A stretch of 64,000 bases of DNA, from the NCBI GenBank assembly GCA_017303995.1, contig JAFLBE010000010.1, positions 1 through 64,000 of the forward strand, read 5' to 3'. A model generated the notes under the pieces. The model had not been told where the DNA came from. It made no database searches and saw nothing but the letters and a program-made list of their open reading frames with translations. Source of the DNA: Bacteroidota bacterium. Lineage in GTDB: Bacteria > Bacteroidota > JABWAT01. Numbering within the stretch: position 1 is the first letter of the stretch; every line of letters begins with the position of its first letter. Position numbers and translations under genes: made by a program. This document shows positions 34,127-42,268 of this stretch, piece after piece.

Positions 34127-35343
34127 TCCGGCTTTTTTTAATTTTTGTGATTGCATTGTGTTTTTATTCATCCGGTTTTACTCAGGAACTGAATAAAACA
34201 ACTGACCGCCTGAATTCCATCCGCCAACAAATCAAAGAACTCGAAAATAAAATTACTTCTGCTCAATCAGAAGAAAAATCATCTCTTGCTCAAATCAACC
34301 AGTACGAACGTCAGATTGCATTAACCGATGCATTAATTGAGACACTTTCGGGTCAGCTTAGTCACCTTAATCAGGAAATTGAAAAAAGCAGGCAAGATTT
34401 GATTCAAACTGAGTCGAACCTGAAATTACTCAGGGAACAATATTCAAACTATGTATCAAAAGTTTATAAAAAAGGCAGTCTATACGATTTTGAACTGATT
34501 TTTGCTGCAGAGAATATCAATCAGAGTTTAATCAGACTAAGGTATATGCGGTTTTTTGCAGATCAGCGAAAACGCGATCTCTCAAATATTCTGATTAAAC
34601 AGCAACAGATTACCCTTCGCCGGGTTAAACTTAGCGGACAGCTTGAAGAACAGAAAAAAGTAGTTCAGTCAAAATTGCAGGAAGAAGCAACTTTAACTGA
34701 TCAGCGTGAACGGATGGAAAGTGCCGTAAAAAAGGCCCGCAAAAACCTGAAGCAATTTAACAATGCACTTACCGCACAACGTAAGGAAGAAGAAAAGCTG
34801 CAGTCGATAATTGCCAGCCTGATCGAAGCAGAAGAAACCCGCAGGGCAAAGGCGGGTGTAAAGGGTAGTGATTCATTTAAAAAATCAGTAGAATATGAAA
34901 AAAAGGCTGCGGCCTGGGAAAATCTGAATCCGAATTTTGCGGCCAACAAGGGTAAATTTGACTGGCCGGTTGCCAACGGAGTGATTATAACTCCGTATGG
35001 AAAAATCAGGGATTTTACACTGAAAACAACCAAAATCAGTAACGGAATTGATATTGCAGTTAAGAACGGATCTCAGGTTCACGCTATCGCAGATGGAATT
35101 GTGGCGAAGGTGGATTTTATTCCAGGCTTTGAAAACATCGTCATTATCCGGCACAATGCCTCTTATCTTACCGTTTACGGTCAGATTGGTGACGTTACGG
35201 TCAAAGAAGGTGACCGGGTCAATCCGGGTTCGATTATCGGGACATCAGGTGGTGAGTCTTCTTCAAAAGGACCGAGTATTCACTTTGAAGTCTGGAATGG
35301 CCGTGATCACCAGAATCCGGAAGTGTGGCTTGGGAAGCAGTAG
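34123..35343 (+). CDS. EnvC-like murein hydrolase activator (degenerate LytM/M23)
   Basis: A 406-residue exported protein: signal peptide, a long coiled coil (about 20-260) and a C-terminal M23/LytM domain (about 280-406). Two zinc-site residues are missing: the HxGIDI motif reads NGIDIAV and the terminal HxH reads SIHF. This fits EnvC/NlpD-type proteins, which have lost peptidase activity and instead activate N-acetylmuramoyl-L-alanine amidases during daughter-cell separation. The start is a GTG at 34123, within the DUF4292 stop overlap. No FtsX or amidase gene is adjacent. Confidence 0.85.
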   Translation: MIRLFLIFVIALCFYSSGFTQELNKTTDRLNSIRQQIKELENKITSAQSEEKSSLAQINQYERQIALTDALIETLSGQLSHLNQEIEKSRQDLIQTESNLKLLREQYSNYVSKVYKKGSLYDFELIFAAENINQSLIRLRYMRFFADQRKRDLSNILIKQQQITLRRVKLSGQLEEQKKVVQSKLQEEATLTDQRERMESAVKKARKNLKQFNNALTAQRKEEEKLQSIIASLIEAEETRRAKAGVKGSDSFKKSVEYEKKAAAWENLNPNFAANKGKFDWPVANGVIITPYGKIRDFTLKTTKISNGIDIAVKNGSQVHAIADGIVAKVDFIPGFENIVIIRHNASYLTVYGQIGDVTVKEGDRVNPGSIIGTSGGESSSKGPSIHFEVWNGRDHQNPEVWLGKQ

Positions 35344-35407
35344 GTAGTAGGTAGGTTAAATAATTCAGCAAGTTCGTTGTATTTAAATTCATTCAAAATT
35401 TAAAATT

Positions 35408-35493
35408 GGCACCTCTAAACACCTTAACAAATGTCATCCCCAACTTGATTGGGGATCCATTATAATGGTAAAAACGAGGTTTTTTTGAGGTGC
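35408..35493. repeat. Nested palindromic intergenic element
   Basis: An outer inverted repeat GCACCTC (35409-35415) / GAGGTGC (35487-35493) encloses an 8-bp-arm hairpin ATCCCCAA-5-TTGGGGAT (35436-35456) and a perfect 12-bp palindrome at 35457-35468. GTCATCCCC...GGGGATCCA hairpins of this kind occur as dispersed REP-like elements in many bacteria. It lies in the 174-bp gap after the EnvC-like gene. Confidence 0.5.
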
Positions 35494-35517
35494 TCTGTAC
35501 CTAAAACAAATTAGTGG

Positions 35518-36147
35518 TTATTTTCTTTTCTTCTTTTTTATTGGTAACAACCCCTTCAAGACTGCTTTTCCGGCTGGTACGGAAACCGGCCCCATCGATT
35601 GTTTATATTCCCACTCATTGCAATCTGCATTAATGGAAAATTGAACAGAATTTCCGTTGATATAGGGAAATTCAAATTCGTACTTCAAAGCCAACTCATC
35701 TACAAGAACCGGTGATCCGGTTTTGATTTCTGTTCCCGGTTCAGAATCCGTAATAGTTACAGTTAAACTGGCAAGTGTAACCGGATGAAGAAGTTGAAAT
35801 CGAACCAGATTGGCAGTTTCGACTTTGTTGTGAACGATGTTCAGATTCAGGACAACCGGTCTCTGCCGGAAGTGGGAAAGTGCCAGTTGATAGGCTTTTT
35901 GTTTCCGGAGTTTGGATTGCTCTTTAAAGAAAGAGGAAGTCTGATTCAGTTTTGCAAACTTGGCTGCTTCCTGAAATTGCACCTGAGACAAATATTGATT
36001 GGCTGAATAGGCAGGTGTTTTCCGGGTTTGTCTGATCCTGAGCCTGGTGGTTCCGTTTTGATGAGTTGAAATGGCAAAGGTTTTATCGAGATTCTGGTTC
36101 AATCCGGAAATGACCGGATTTGGGTTTTGATATACGGGTGACTTCAT
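35518..36147 (-). CDS. Hypothetical basic protein
   Basis: A 209-residue protein I do not recognise, without signal peptide or membrane helix. The N-terminal 100 residues are rich in Gln, Asn and basic residues and look largely helical; the second half is predicted beta (VVLNLNIVHNKVETANLVRFQLL, LKYEFEFPYI); it ends in IKKKKRK. The strongly basic ends hint at nucleic-acid or phospholipid contact, but this is a guess. Three 11-bp direct repeats lie 38-73 bp before its ATG. Confidence 0.55.
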   Translation of the reverse strand: MKSPVYQNPNPVISGLNQNLDKTFAISTHQNGTTRLRIRQTRKTPAYSANQYLSQVQFQEAAKFAKLNQTSSFFKEQSKLRKQKAYQLALSHFRQRPVVLNLNIVHNKVETANLVRFQLLHPVTLASLTVTITDSEPGTEIKTGSPVLVDELALKYEFEFPYINGNSVQFSINADCNEWEYKQSMGPVSVPAGKAVLKGLLPIKKKKRK

Positions 36148-36184
36148 GATTCAGCCTTTCTTTGCTTAGTTTCCCGGGCAAAAT

Positions 36185-36246
36185 AACTATTGGATGACTA
36201 TTGGTTGACTATTCAGTGACGATCCGGAATGTTGAAACAATAGTGA
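36185..36246. repeat. 11-bp direct repeats plus one inverted copy
   Basis: Three consecutive 11-bp units sharing GACTATTGG (36185-36195, 36196-36206, 36207-36217; the third is less exact) and an inverted CACTATTG at about 36237-36244. One unit per helical turn suggests a protein-binding array controlling the gene at 36147. The rest of the 36148-36577 gap holds a hairpin and no gene that I can see. Confidence 0.4.
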
Positions 36247-36439
36247 TCCAATCGTTACTTCCCTGTAAAAATAACAGAGATAGATCATGCAATCGATTTA
36301 TTTGCTGCAGGGGACATCTTTTGGGATGAAGTTTAAACTGGTGAGGAAACTGAAATTGAAAATGTTACTTGTGAAGTAGTGAGGGCATGATAAAAAATGC
36401 TATACATTTCAGAGAAATACCTTTTTGTTTTGTAAACAC

Positions 36440-36474
36440 AAGTGATAAGTACCAATTTCCGGTACTTATCGCTT
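36440..36474. terminator. Long hairpin downstream of the FG-GAP gene
   Basis: Arms 36440-36453 and 36461-36474 pair over 14 bp with one mismatch (GATAAGTACC / GGTACTTATC core), loop AATTTCC. It lies about 100 bp past the stop of the minus-strand FG-GAP gene. There is no strong T run on either side, so it is a candidate 3'-end hairpin and not a certain terminator. Confidence 0.4.
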
Positions 36475-36577
36475 AAAAGGTGTTCGGTGTAAATTATTTC
36501 GAAATAAAATGCCAAAAACGGTTGGCGGTTGTGAAAAGTCAATGGGTACTTCACTTTAAACTTACACCAATTATGGG

Positions 36578-38500
36578 TCATTTTAGCAAGGTCACTTTAC
36601 TGATTCTGACTTGGTCGCCTGCTTGCAACCGGATGAAGTATTTACCTGATGCAAGGTTTTCGCCTTCGAATTCAACTTCATGTACTCCTGCCGGAAGCAC
36701 AGAATTGACAAGTTCTGCAACGTCTTGTCCCATCAAATTGAAAATTTTCAGCGATATATAGTCAGTTTCAGTTAAACTAAACCGAATGGTGGTAATTGGG
36801 TTAAAAGGGTTAGGGTAAACGGAAAGAAGATTAAATCCTGAAATAACTTGATTGACGCTGATTGTACCTGAGTACTGATAACCCCCATTGAGGTCAATTT
36901 GTTTTAATCTGTAGCACAATTCCTTACCGTTAGTAACCCCTGGAGAAATATCTTCGTAGGAATAAAAATGCGAGACAGTGCTTGTTCCATGTCCCTGCAC
37001 AAACCCAATGGCCTTCCAGTCATTTGTGTTTTTATCCGAAGAAGTCACTAAACGCTGCACTTCAAACCCATAATTCCCATTTTCCGAACTGGTTTCCCAA
37101 TCTAAAGCTACACCATTCGAAACACGATAACCATTGAGTTTTGAAAGCTCCACAGGAAGTACATTAGAATTCTGAAAGAGGTAAGCCGCACCTGCGTCAC
37201 TGATGCCATTTTGGCCTGTTTCATCATAATTTTGGTGAAATGCTCCAATAAGGCTGTAATCATTTAAAATGGCAACGGATATCCCGAAATTATCATAAGA
37301 ATTTCTGTCTAAGGCGGTTAATTTCTGTATTTCCGTCCAGTTCCCATTTTCCTTTTTGAAAAGGTAAGCAGCACCGGCATTACTAAGTGAATTAAGTTGA
37401 TTCTGATCAGTATCTTCCTGAAAAGCACCAACTAATGTAAAATCCCCAGAGACAGCCACAGAATAGCCAAATTGCGCTTCATAAGCCCTGTCTGAGGCGA
37501 CGACTTTTTTTGTTTGTCCCCAGTTTCCGTTAAGGTACTCAAATATGTAGGCAGCTCCGGTTGCTGAGATTCCATTTAGACCATTCTCATCATGATCTTC
37601 ATATCTTGCGCCAATTACTGCAATTGAATCAAAAATTGCCACTGAATATCCAAAATTGTCTGAACCCTCCCGATCTGTGGCAACTAATTTTTGTTCCTGT
37701 ACCCATGTGTTTGCCACCTTTTTAAAAATATAAGCCGAACCTGCATCTATTAAAGTAGATGTCCCAGCAGAATTTTCATTTTCCCAGGCTGACCCTACAA
37801 TGAAATGCTCACCTGACAATGAAACAGCACTACCAAAATAGTCTTTATAACCTCTGTCGTTACTAACAATTTTTTGAATTTGATTCCAATTATCAGAATT
37901 ATTTTTGAAAACATAGACAGCCCCTGCGGATTCAATTACATTTTGCCCGTTTGAATCGTAATCCTGATAACGTGCTCCAACAATTGCAAAATCCTGATCT
38001 ATTGCTACAGAATATCCAAAGTTATCAGCATCCATCCTGTCTTGTGCTGTTAGCTTTTTTATTTGTGACCAATGACCGGCTATGTTTTTAAAAATATAGG
38101 CTGACCCGGCATCATTCAGGTTATTATTACCCAGGCTATCCTCATTTTCCCAGGCGGCTCCTACGATTGCATAATCACCTGAAATACAAACCGAGTACCC
38201 GAAATTATCACCTACCGCTCTGTCTGAAGCCACAATTTTTTGTACAAACTCCCAATTACCCTCAATTTTTTTGAAAATATAGGCACCACCTGCTTCCCCC
38301 ATGTCGACCTGACGATTGATATCATTGTCCTCATGTTGTGCCCCTATTATAGCATAATTACCAGATATTGAGACTGACCCACCGAAATAGTCCCCCAAGT
38401 CTCGATCGGACGAAACCAGTTTTGTGACTTGATTCCAGTCCTGACCATTGGCCTGGAGGAAAGTAAAGTAAATTGAAATGAGAATTATAAATGCTTTCAT
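36578..38500 (-). CDS. Secreted FG-GAP repeat protein with type IX sorting domain
   Basis: A 640-residue surface or secreted protein. Signal peptide (KAFIILISIYFTFLQANGQ), then seven to eight repeats of about 50 residues of the FG-GAP_2 type, each like DNFGYSVAISGDYAIVGA with DAGAAYIFKK. These should fold as a beta-propeller. The C-terminus has a short FN3-like linker and a sorting domain opening with YPNPFNPITTIRFSL and ending ISKVTLLK, used for export by the type IX system. The start is taken at the ATG after a clear GGAGG; an in-frame TTG 12 bp earlier lies in that ribosome binding site. The ligand is unknown. Confidence 0.85.
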   Translation of the reverse strand: MKAFIILISIYFTFLQANGQDWNQVTKLVSSDRDLGDYFGGSVSISGNYAIIGAQHEDNDINRQVDMGEAGGAYIFKKIEGNWEFVQKIVASDRAVGDNFGYSVCISGDYAIVGAAWENEDSLGNNNLNDAGSAYIFKNIAGHWSQIKKLTAQDRMDADNFGYSVAIDQDFAIVGARYQDYDSNGQNVIESAGAVYVFKNNSDNWNQIQKIVSNDRGYKDYFGSAVSLSGEHFIVGSAWENENSAGTSTLIDAGSAYIFKKVANTWVQEQKLVATDREGSDNFGYSVAIFDSIAVIGARYEDHDENGLNGISATGAAYIFEYLNGNWGQTKKVVASDRAYEAQFGYSVAVSGDFTLVGAFQEDTDQNQLNSLSNAGAAYLFKKENGNWTEIQKLTALDRNSYDNFGISVAILNDYSLIGAFHQNYDETGQNGISDAGAAYLFQNSNVLPVELSKLNGYRVSNGVALDWETSSENGNYGFEVQRLVTSSDKNTNDWKAIGFVQGHGTSTVSHFYSYEDISPGVTNGKELCYRLKQIDLNGGYQYSGTISVNQVISGFNLLSVYPNPFNPITTIRFSLTETDYISLKIFNLMGQDVAELVNSVLPAGVHEVEFEGENLASGKYFIRLQAGDQVRISKVTLLK

Positions 38501-38537
38501 AGTTGCCTCCAAAGATCAAATTGCAGGTTTTTTTAGT

Positions 38538-38568
38538 AAACCGGGGCTCAATGACAATGCCCCGGTTT
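38538..38568 (-). terminator. Hairpin after the lipoprotein gene at 38583
   Basis: Perfect 10-bp arms AAACCGGGGC / GCCCCGGTTT at 38538-38547 and 38559-38568 with an 11-nt loop, 15 bp after the minus-strand stop at 38583. A run of T follows only weakly on the minus strand. Confidence 0.5.
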
Positions 38569-38582
38569 ATCCTATTACATGT

Positions 38583-39338
38583 TCAGGGGGCCGGCCAGGT
38601 GTAGGTTCCGGTGGAATTTCCAGCCGTATCGTAATAAGTGATCTCTCCCGATCCGTTTATAAACCACCGGGCATAGAACTTTTTAACCCCATTTGGCTTG
38701 TAGATAACGATCCCCGTTTTATCCTGGTTAAGTTCATACTCAACGATATCAGGTGTTGAGTCTGTTGAATTGTCCCAGTATTTGGCAGTACCGGTTTTTG
38801 TTCCGCCAGAATTGGTAGTCCAGTCTTCAGATCCCCAGATATAGCTTGATGTTGGTGATGTGTAAGAATATCCTTTGAAAGAACCTGACTTTGCATCTTT
38901 TGTATAAATCCCTTCAAAGGTCAGGGCATCGGTCAGAAGAACACTATTTTCGTTTTCTCCTGTCTGTGTCATTTTCATGCTTTGACTCTGCCCCACATCA
39001 GTGATGAGGATTTTCATTGAAAGATTTCCTTCAAATTCCGGATTTAAATCACTGGGCTTAAATTCAGCAACAAAACTGGATCCATTCTGTTTCCAGGTCA
39101 GTTTGTCATAAAATTGTAGATATCCTGCATAACTGCTTCCGATATCATCGGTAAATCCAACGACAAGAGCTACTTCATTTGCGTAATGATTGGACGGAAA
39201 GTCACCTAAAGTTGTTTGGTGTTTTCCAATGTTGACTTTATCAGGACCTGGTTTTGAACTATCATCCTCGTCTTTATCGCAAGAGGTCCCAATGATAATT
39301 GCAAAACAAATCGAAGCGATTGTTAGAACTGTACGCAT
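38583..39338 (-). CDS. Lipoprotein with acidic export-type N-terminus
   Basis: A 251-residue lipoprotein of unknown family: lipobox IGTSC (Cys20), mature end CDKDEDDSSKPGPDK. The acidic run with Lys right after the Cys resembles the lipoprotein export signal described for surface lipoproteins of Flavobacteria. The rest is a beta-rich domain with repeated Trp/Tyr/Ser segments (YSYTSPTSSYIWGSEDW). It is the last of three closely spaced minus-strand genes (39845, 39356, 38583; gaps 21 and 17 bp) and is followed by a hairpin. Confidence 0.65.
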   Translation of the reverse strand: MRTVLTIASICFAIIIGTSCDKDEDDSSKPGPDKVNIGKHQTTLGDFPSNHYANEVALVVGFTDDIGSSYAGYLQFYDKLTWKQNGSSFVAEFKPSDLNPEFEGNLSMKILITDVGQSQSMKMTQTGENENSVLLTDALTFEGIYTKDAKSGSFKGYSYTSPTSSYIWGSEDWTTNSGGTKTGTAKYWDNSTDSTPDIVEYELNQDKTGIVIYKPNGVKKFYARWFINGSGEITYYDTAGNSTGTYTWPAP

Positions 39339-39355
39339 AGCTGTGTCCTTTCAGG

Positions 39356-39823
39356 TTACAAGTCTTTGTTTTTAATGTATTGCATCAATAGAAATCCGAT
39401 CCATCCAATTCCTGCAAAAAGGAAAAGGGTAACAAGCCAAAAGCCCATTTCTGGTTTTATTTGAAACAAACCGTTACCTTCAGCAAGAATTTTCTGTTCC
39501 AAATCTGTCTTGAACCACCAATGAAGGGCAAGTGTTGTGAAATCGAGAATCCCGACAAATACAAGTGCAGTTTTGGTTCTTAAAAATCCAAGAAAAAAGC
39601 AGATAACAACGAGCCCCGCAGTTGCTATTGTGTAAAAAGAGGCCGGAATGTAACGGGTTTCTGTTTGGTCGAATGCATCCTTTGATTCGATTTTTTTTCC
39701 AGTCAGAAAATCAATTCCTGTTAATGAGGCAACAGTCTTGTTTTCGCAGGATATCGTCATCCAGGGTAAAAGAAAAGAAAGCAGAATAAATAAATGAATG
39801 CCGGAAGTAATTTTTGTTTTCAT
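39356..39823 (-). CDS. Four-helix membrane protein of unknown function
   Basis: A 155-residue integral membrane protein with helices at about 7-25, 64-82, 86-102 and 128-150 and a polar first loop (SCENKTVASLTGIDFLTGKK) that resembles a periplasmic loop of DUF-type four-helix proteins. I do not assign a family. It sits between two lipoprotein genes and is probably cotranscribed with them. Confidence 0.65.
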   Translation of the reverse strand: MKTKITSGIHLFILLSFLLPWMTISCENKTVASLTGIDFLTGKKIESKDAFDQTETRYIPASFYTIATAGLVVICFFLGFLRTKTALVFVGILDFTTLALHWWFKTDLEQKILAEGNGLFQIKPEMGFWLVTLFLFAGIGWIGFLLMQYIKNKDL

Positions 39824-39844
39824 ATGCTTCTCAACTGTTCATTA

Positions 39845-40669
39845 TTACTTTCCGCCACCGGCTTTGTAAACTGACTCTTCAATTTCTACCCAGTCCGCAT
39901 CTTTTCCCTGTTCCATTTTAAAATATTTCAGGAGAGGTTGAACGATGTAATCAAACCGGACTTTTTCGGTAACATTACCGGCTGCATCCGTTTTAGCTGC
40001 CATATCAATAAATGAAATTTTACCTTCGCCAGCTTTTTCCAAACTGATCGGAAATACAATCACCCCTGTTTGTTTCATCCCGGGCATGATTTCTTTGTTA
40101 AAGCCATTAATAAACTTGATCTTTTTAATTATATTTTTTAATGCTTTTTCAACCTGATCATTAACGTCCTCTGTATAAGGATAACTGCCCTTGATGTAGT
40201 CAGCTGAGTATTTAAAGGAGGGTAATTCGGTAAGATATTCTGTCATGTTTTCTTTGTCATAGGCCATAACAGGTTCATCAGAGTCGGGGTCAATAAAGGC
40301 TACCCGGCTATCCCGCATTCTCAGAATATGGTCGGTATTATTAATGATGGTTACTTCAATGGCAGTCATATCCCTGAAGATCGGGTAATTGAATTCCAGC
40401 GTTTCTTTCGAAAAATTGTCTGACCCCAACCCTTTCCTTATCACATTTACGGGTTGTTTGAAATCGGGGTGGGAATATTCCCTTGATTCAAGGGGCTTCA
40501 GGGAAATGGTGATGCCCTGATTCACTTGTTTTGCCTTTGTTTGATCCGCCAAGGCAGGTTCTGTTCTCTTCATGTATTGGACAGAAGGGGTTACAGCACA
40601 TCCCTGAATTAAGGGAAGAAGACCTGTTGACAGGGCAAGAACTCCGGCGGTGAAAATATTTTTTATCAT
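39845..40669 (-). CDS. Lipoprotein of unknown function
   Basis: A 274-residue lipoprotein: lipobox LIQGC (Cys24), then a mostly beta domain (GITISLKPLESREYSHPDF, AIEVTIINNTDHILRMRDSRVAFIDPDSDEP) of the kind seen in immunoglobulin-like envelope proteins, a helical stretch (DQVEKALKNIIKKIKFIN) and VIVFPISLE. No family is recognised. It is the first gene of the three-gene lipoprotein cluster and is divergent from the CHAT pair; the 239-bp gap between them has a TATCTTTG at 40700-40707 without a matching -33 element. Confidence 0.65.
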   Translation of the reverse strand: MIKNIFTAGVLALSTGLLPLIQGCAVTPSVQYMKRTEPALADQTKAKQVNQGITISLKPLESREYSHPDFKQPVNVIRKGLGSDNFSKETLEFNYPIFRDMTAIEVTIINNTDHILRMRDSRVAFIDPDSDEPVMAYDKENMTEYLTELPSFKYSADYIKGSYPYTEDVNDQVEKALKNIIKKIKFINGFNKEIMPGMKQTGVIVFPISLEKAGEGKISFIDMAAKTDAAGNVTEKVRFDYIVQPLLKYFKMEQGKDADWVEIEESVYKAGGGK

Positions 40670-40908
40670 AAAATTATCCTTAATTTAGTAAACATGTCAT
40701 ATCTTTGGTTTTGTCTCGTATAGCAACAAACCTTCAATACTCAGTGTTTTTGGTGAAAAATTGAGATAGCAGGTAGTTGAAAGGACTTATACAAAGTTCA
40801 GGATGGTTCTGAGTGCAGCAGTTTCAAAGCACTGATAAAAAAAGTGAGTTAATGAAACCGGGCAGGTTAACTCCGATCGTATTTTAGCTGGTTTTCAGGC
40901 AGTACGAA

Positions 40909-42264
40909 ATGATTATTCTTTATTACCAGTATATAGATAGCAAGGTTGAACTGGGTTCAGCGGAAACACTCGTTGGCACATTCGGCTCAAATAAAACAAA
41001 AACACGTAACACACTCAATACAAACCTTATTGTACTTAGGGAGTGCATTTTACGACAGGATTTTCAAGATAATCTTAAACCAAATGCTTCCGGAAGATAC
41101 CCTCAAAGCCCATTTTTTGAGGAAGACCATAGAAAGGTTAAACAAAATCTGAGGCGGAACTCCCTGCTAAATCACTTCATTTTATATGAGCCGGGTGGTG
41201 AAAGCCCTGCCATATGTATGCATTTAAAGATCCCCCCCTACTTCTGGATACCGGTTCCAAGTTATTTATGTTTGCCCATTGGGTACCAGTCAGAACCTGT
41301 TTCAGTTATGACCGATCTGACAGCTTCAATAACAGGAATTGTACTGAACGGAACCGTCATTCCTGGTGCCCTTCTTTCAGCGCTTGAGAGTCATGAACAA
41401 ATCCTGCTTCGCCGTAACATCGACTCTCTTACTGGGTTTTATAATTCTTTGTATCAGGATTTCTTAAGTAGGATGCCGGAAAATAAAAAACAACTTTTGG
41501 TCACCCTTCTAACGGAAATTTCCGAAGCAGCAAAATTTAAAATTGAAATTGACCGAAGAATCAAAGAATATTTTTTTCAGTCAAAGACAAAGGAAACCAC
41601 AAATGACATACAAGGCTCTGATTCTGGAGAAAAGAAAAATGAAGAAAGAGTGTTAAGACTTTACTTTTGTTGGCTCTACACTCAGTTTCATCGTTTTCTT
41701 CGGTTCGATAACTCACCAAGAGAAATCAATTCTCACATCGGTTCTATTTTAACTCAGGAACTCCATGTTCACGAAAGAGAGAGAATGCTTCGGATTGAAA
41801 CCAGAATAAATTCACCGGCAAGGCAGGTAGTATTGGTCAATTTAGGTAAAAACCCCAATATAAACATGATCAGGGCATTATTGATTTTACTCATCCCGGT
41901 TTTTTGGTTTTCAGCTTCATTTTTTCACAATCAAACATATTTCATTCAACCCGATGCCATTCTTGAAGAAGCAAAGTCTCTGAAAGCTGAGACTACATAT
42001 AGAGAAAAAACAGGTAAATATGTTCCACCTCCCGTTTATATCCGGTTGGGGTCGTCAGAATCAATAAAATATTACCAAATGGCGTTGGAAAAAATCGGGA
42101 ACTCGATAAGGAAAAATGGATTCGGTTTTTTTGCAATTGAGAACAGAGTTACATTCGTCGAAGGTAAAAAAATACTTGAAATGATAATCCGCCAATCGGA
42201 AGACATGAAAGTAAAAGAAAAGGCATCGGATTTATTAAGAGTATTGAACAAAAAGGGAGAATAG
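40909..42264 (+). CDS. Single-pass membrane protein, partner of the CHAT lipoprotein
   Basis: A 451-residue protein I do not recognise. Residues 1-319 lack a signal peptide and look cytoplasmic, with a mixed N-terminal domain (SLLNHFILYEPGG, YFWIPVPSYLCLPIG) and helices from about 150 on (IPGALLSALESHEQILLRRNIDSLTGFYNSLY). One membrane helix lies at about 322-340 (RALLILLIPVFWFSASFF), followed by a C-terminal domain of about 105 residues that would be outside, with a PPPVYIRLGSSESIKYYQMALEKIG helix resembling a single TPR-like hairpin. The ATG has no clear Shine-Dalgarno. It ends 4 bp before the CHAT lipoprotein gene, so the two very probably act together. Confidence 0.65.
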   Translation: MIILYYQYIDSKVELGSAETLVGTFGSNKTKTRNTLNTNLIVLRECILRQDFQDNLKPNASGRYPQSPFFEEDHRKVKQNLRRNSLLNHFILYEPGGESPAICMHLKIPPYFWIPVPSYLCLPIGYQSEPVSVMTDLTASITGIVLNGTVIPGALLSALESHEQILLRRNIDSLTGFYNSLYQDFLSRMPENKKQLLVTLLTEISEAAKFKIEIDRRIKEYFFQSKTKETTNDIQGSDSGEKKNEERVLRLYFCWLYTQFHRFLRFDNSPREINSHIGSILTQELHVHERERMLRIETRINSPARQVVLVNLGKNPNINMIRALLILLIPVFWFSASFFHNQTYFIQPDAILEEAKSLKAETTYREKTGKYVPPPVYIRLGSSESIKYYQMALEKIGNSIRKNGFGFFAIENRVTFVEGKKILEMIIRQSEDMKVKEKASDLLRVLNKKGE

Positions 42265-42268
42265 TCCT

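Noticed and set aside
40700-40707. TATCTTTG as promoter of the CHAT pair
   Set aside because: It matches the -7 box but there is no TTG or near match at about 20 bp upstream, and it lies 200 bp before the first gene.
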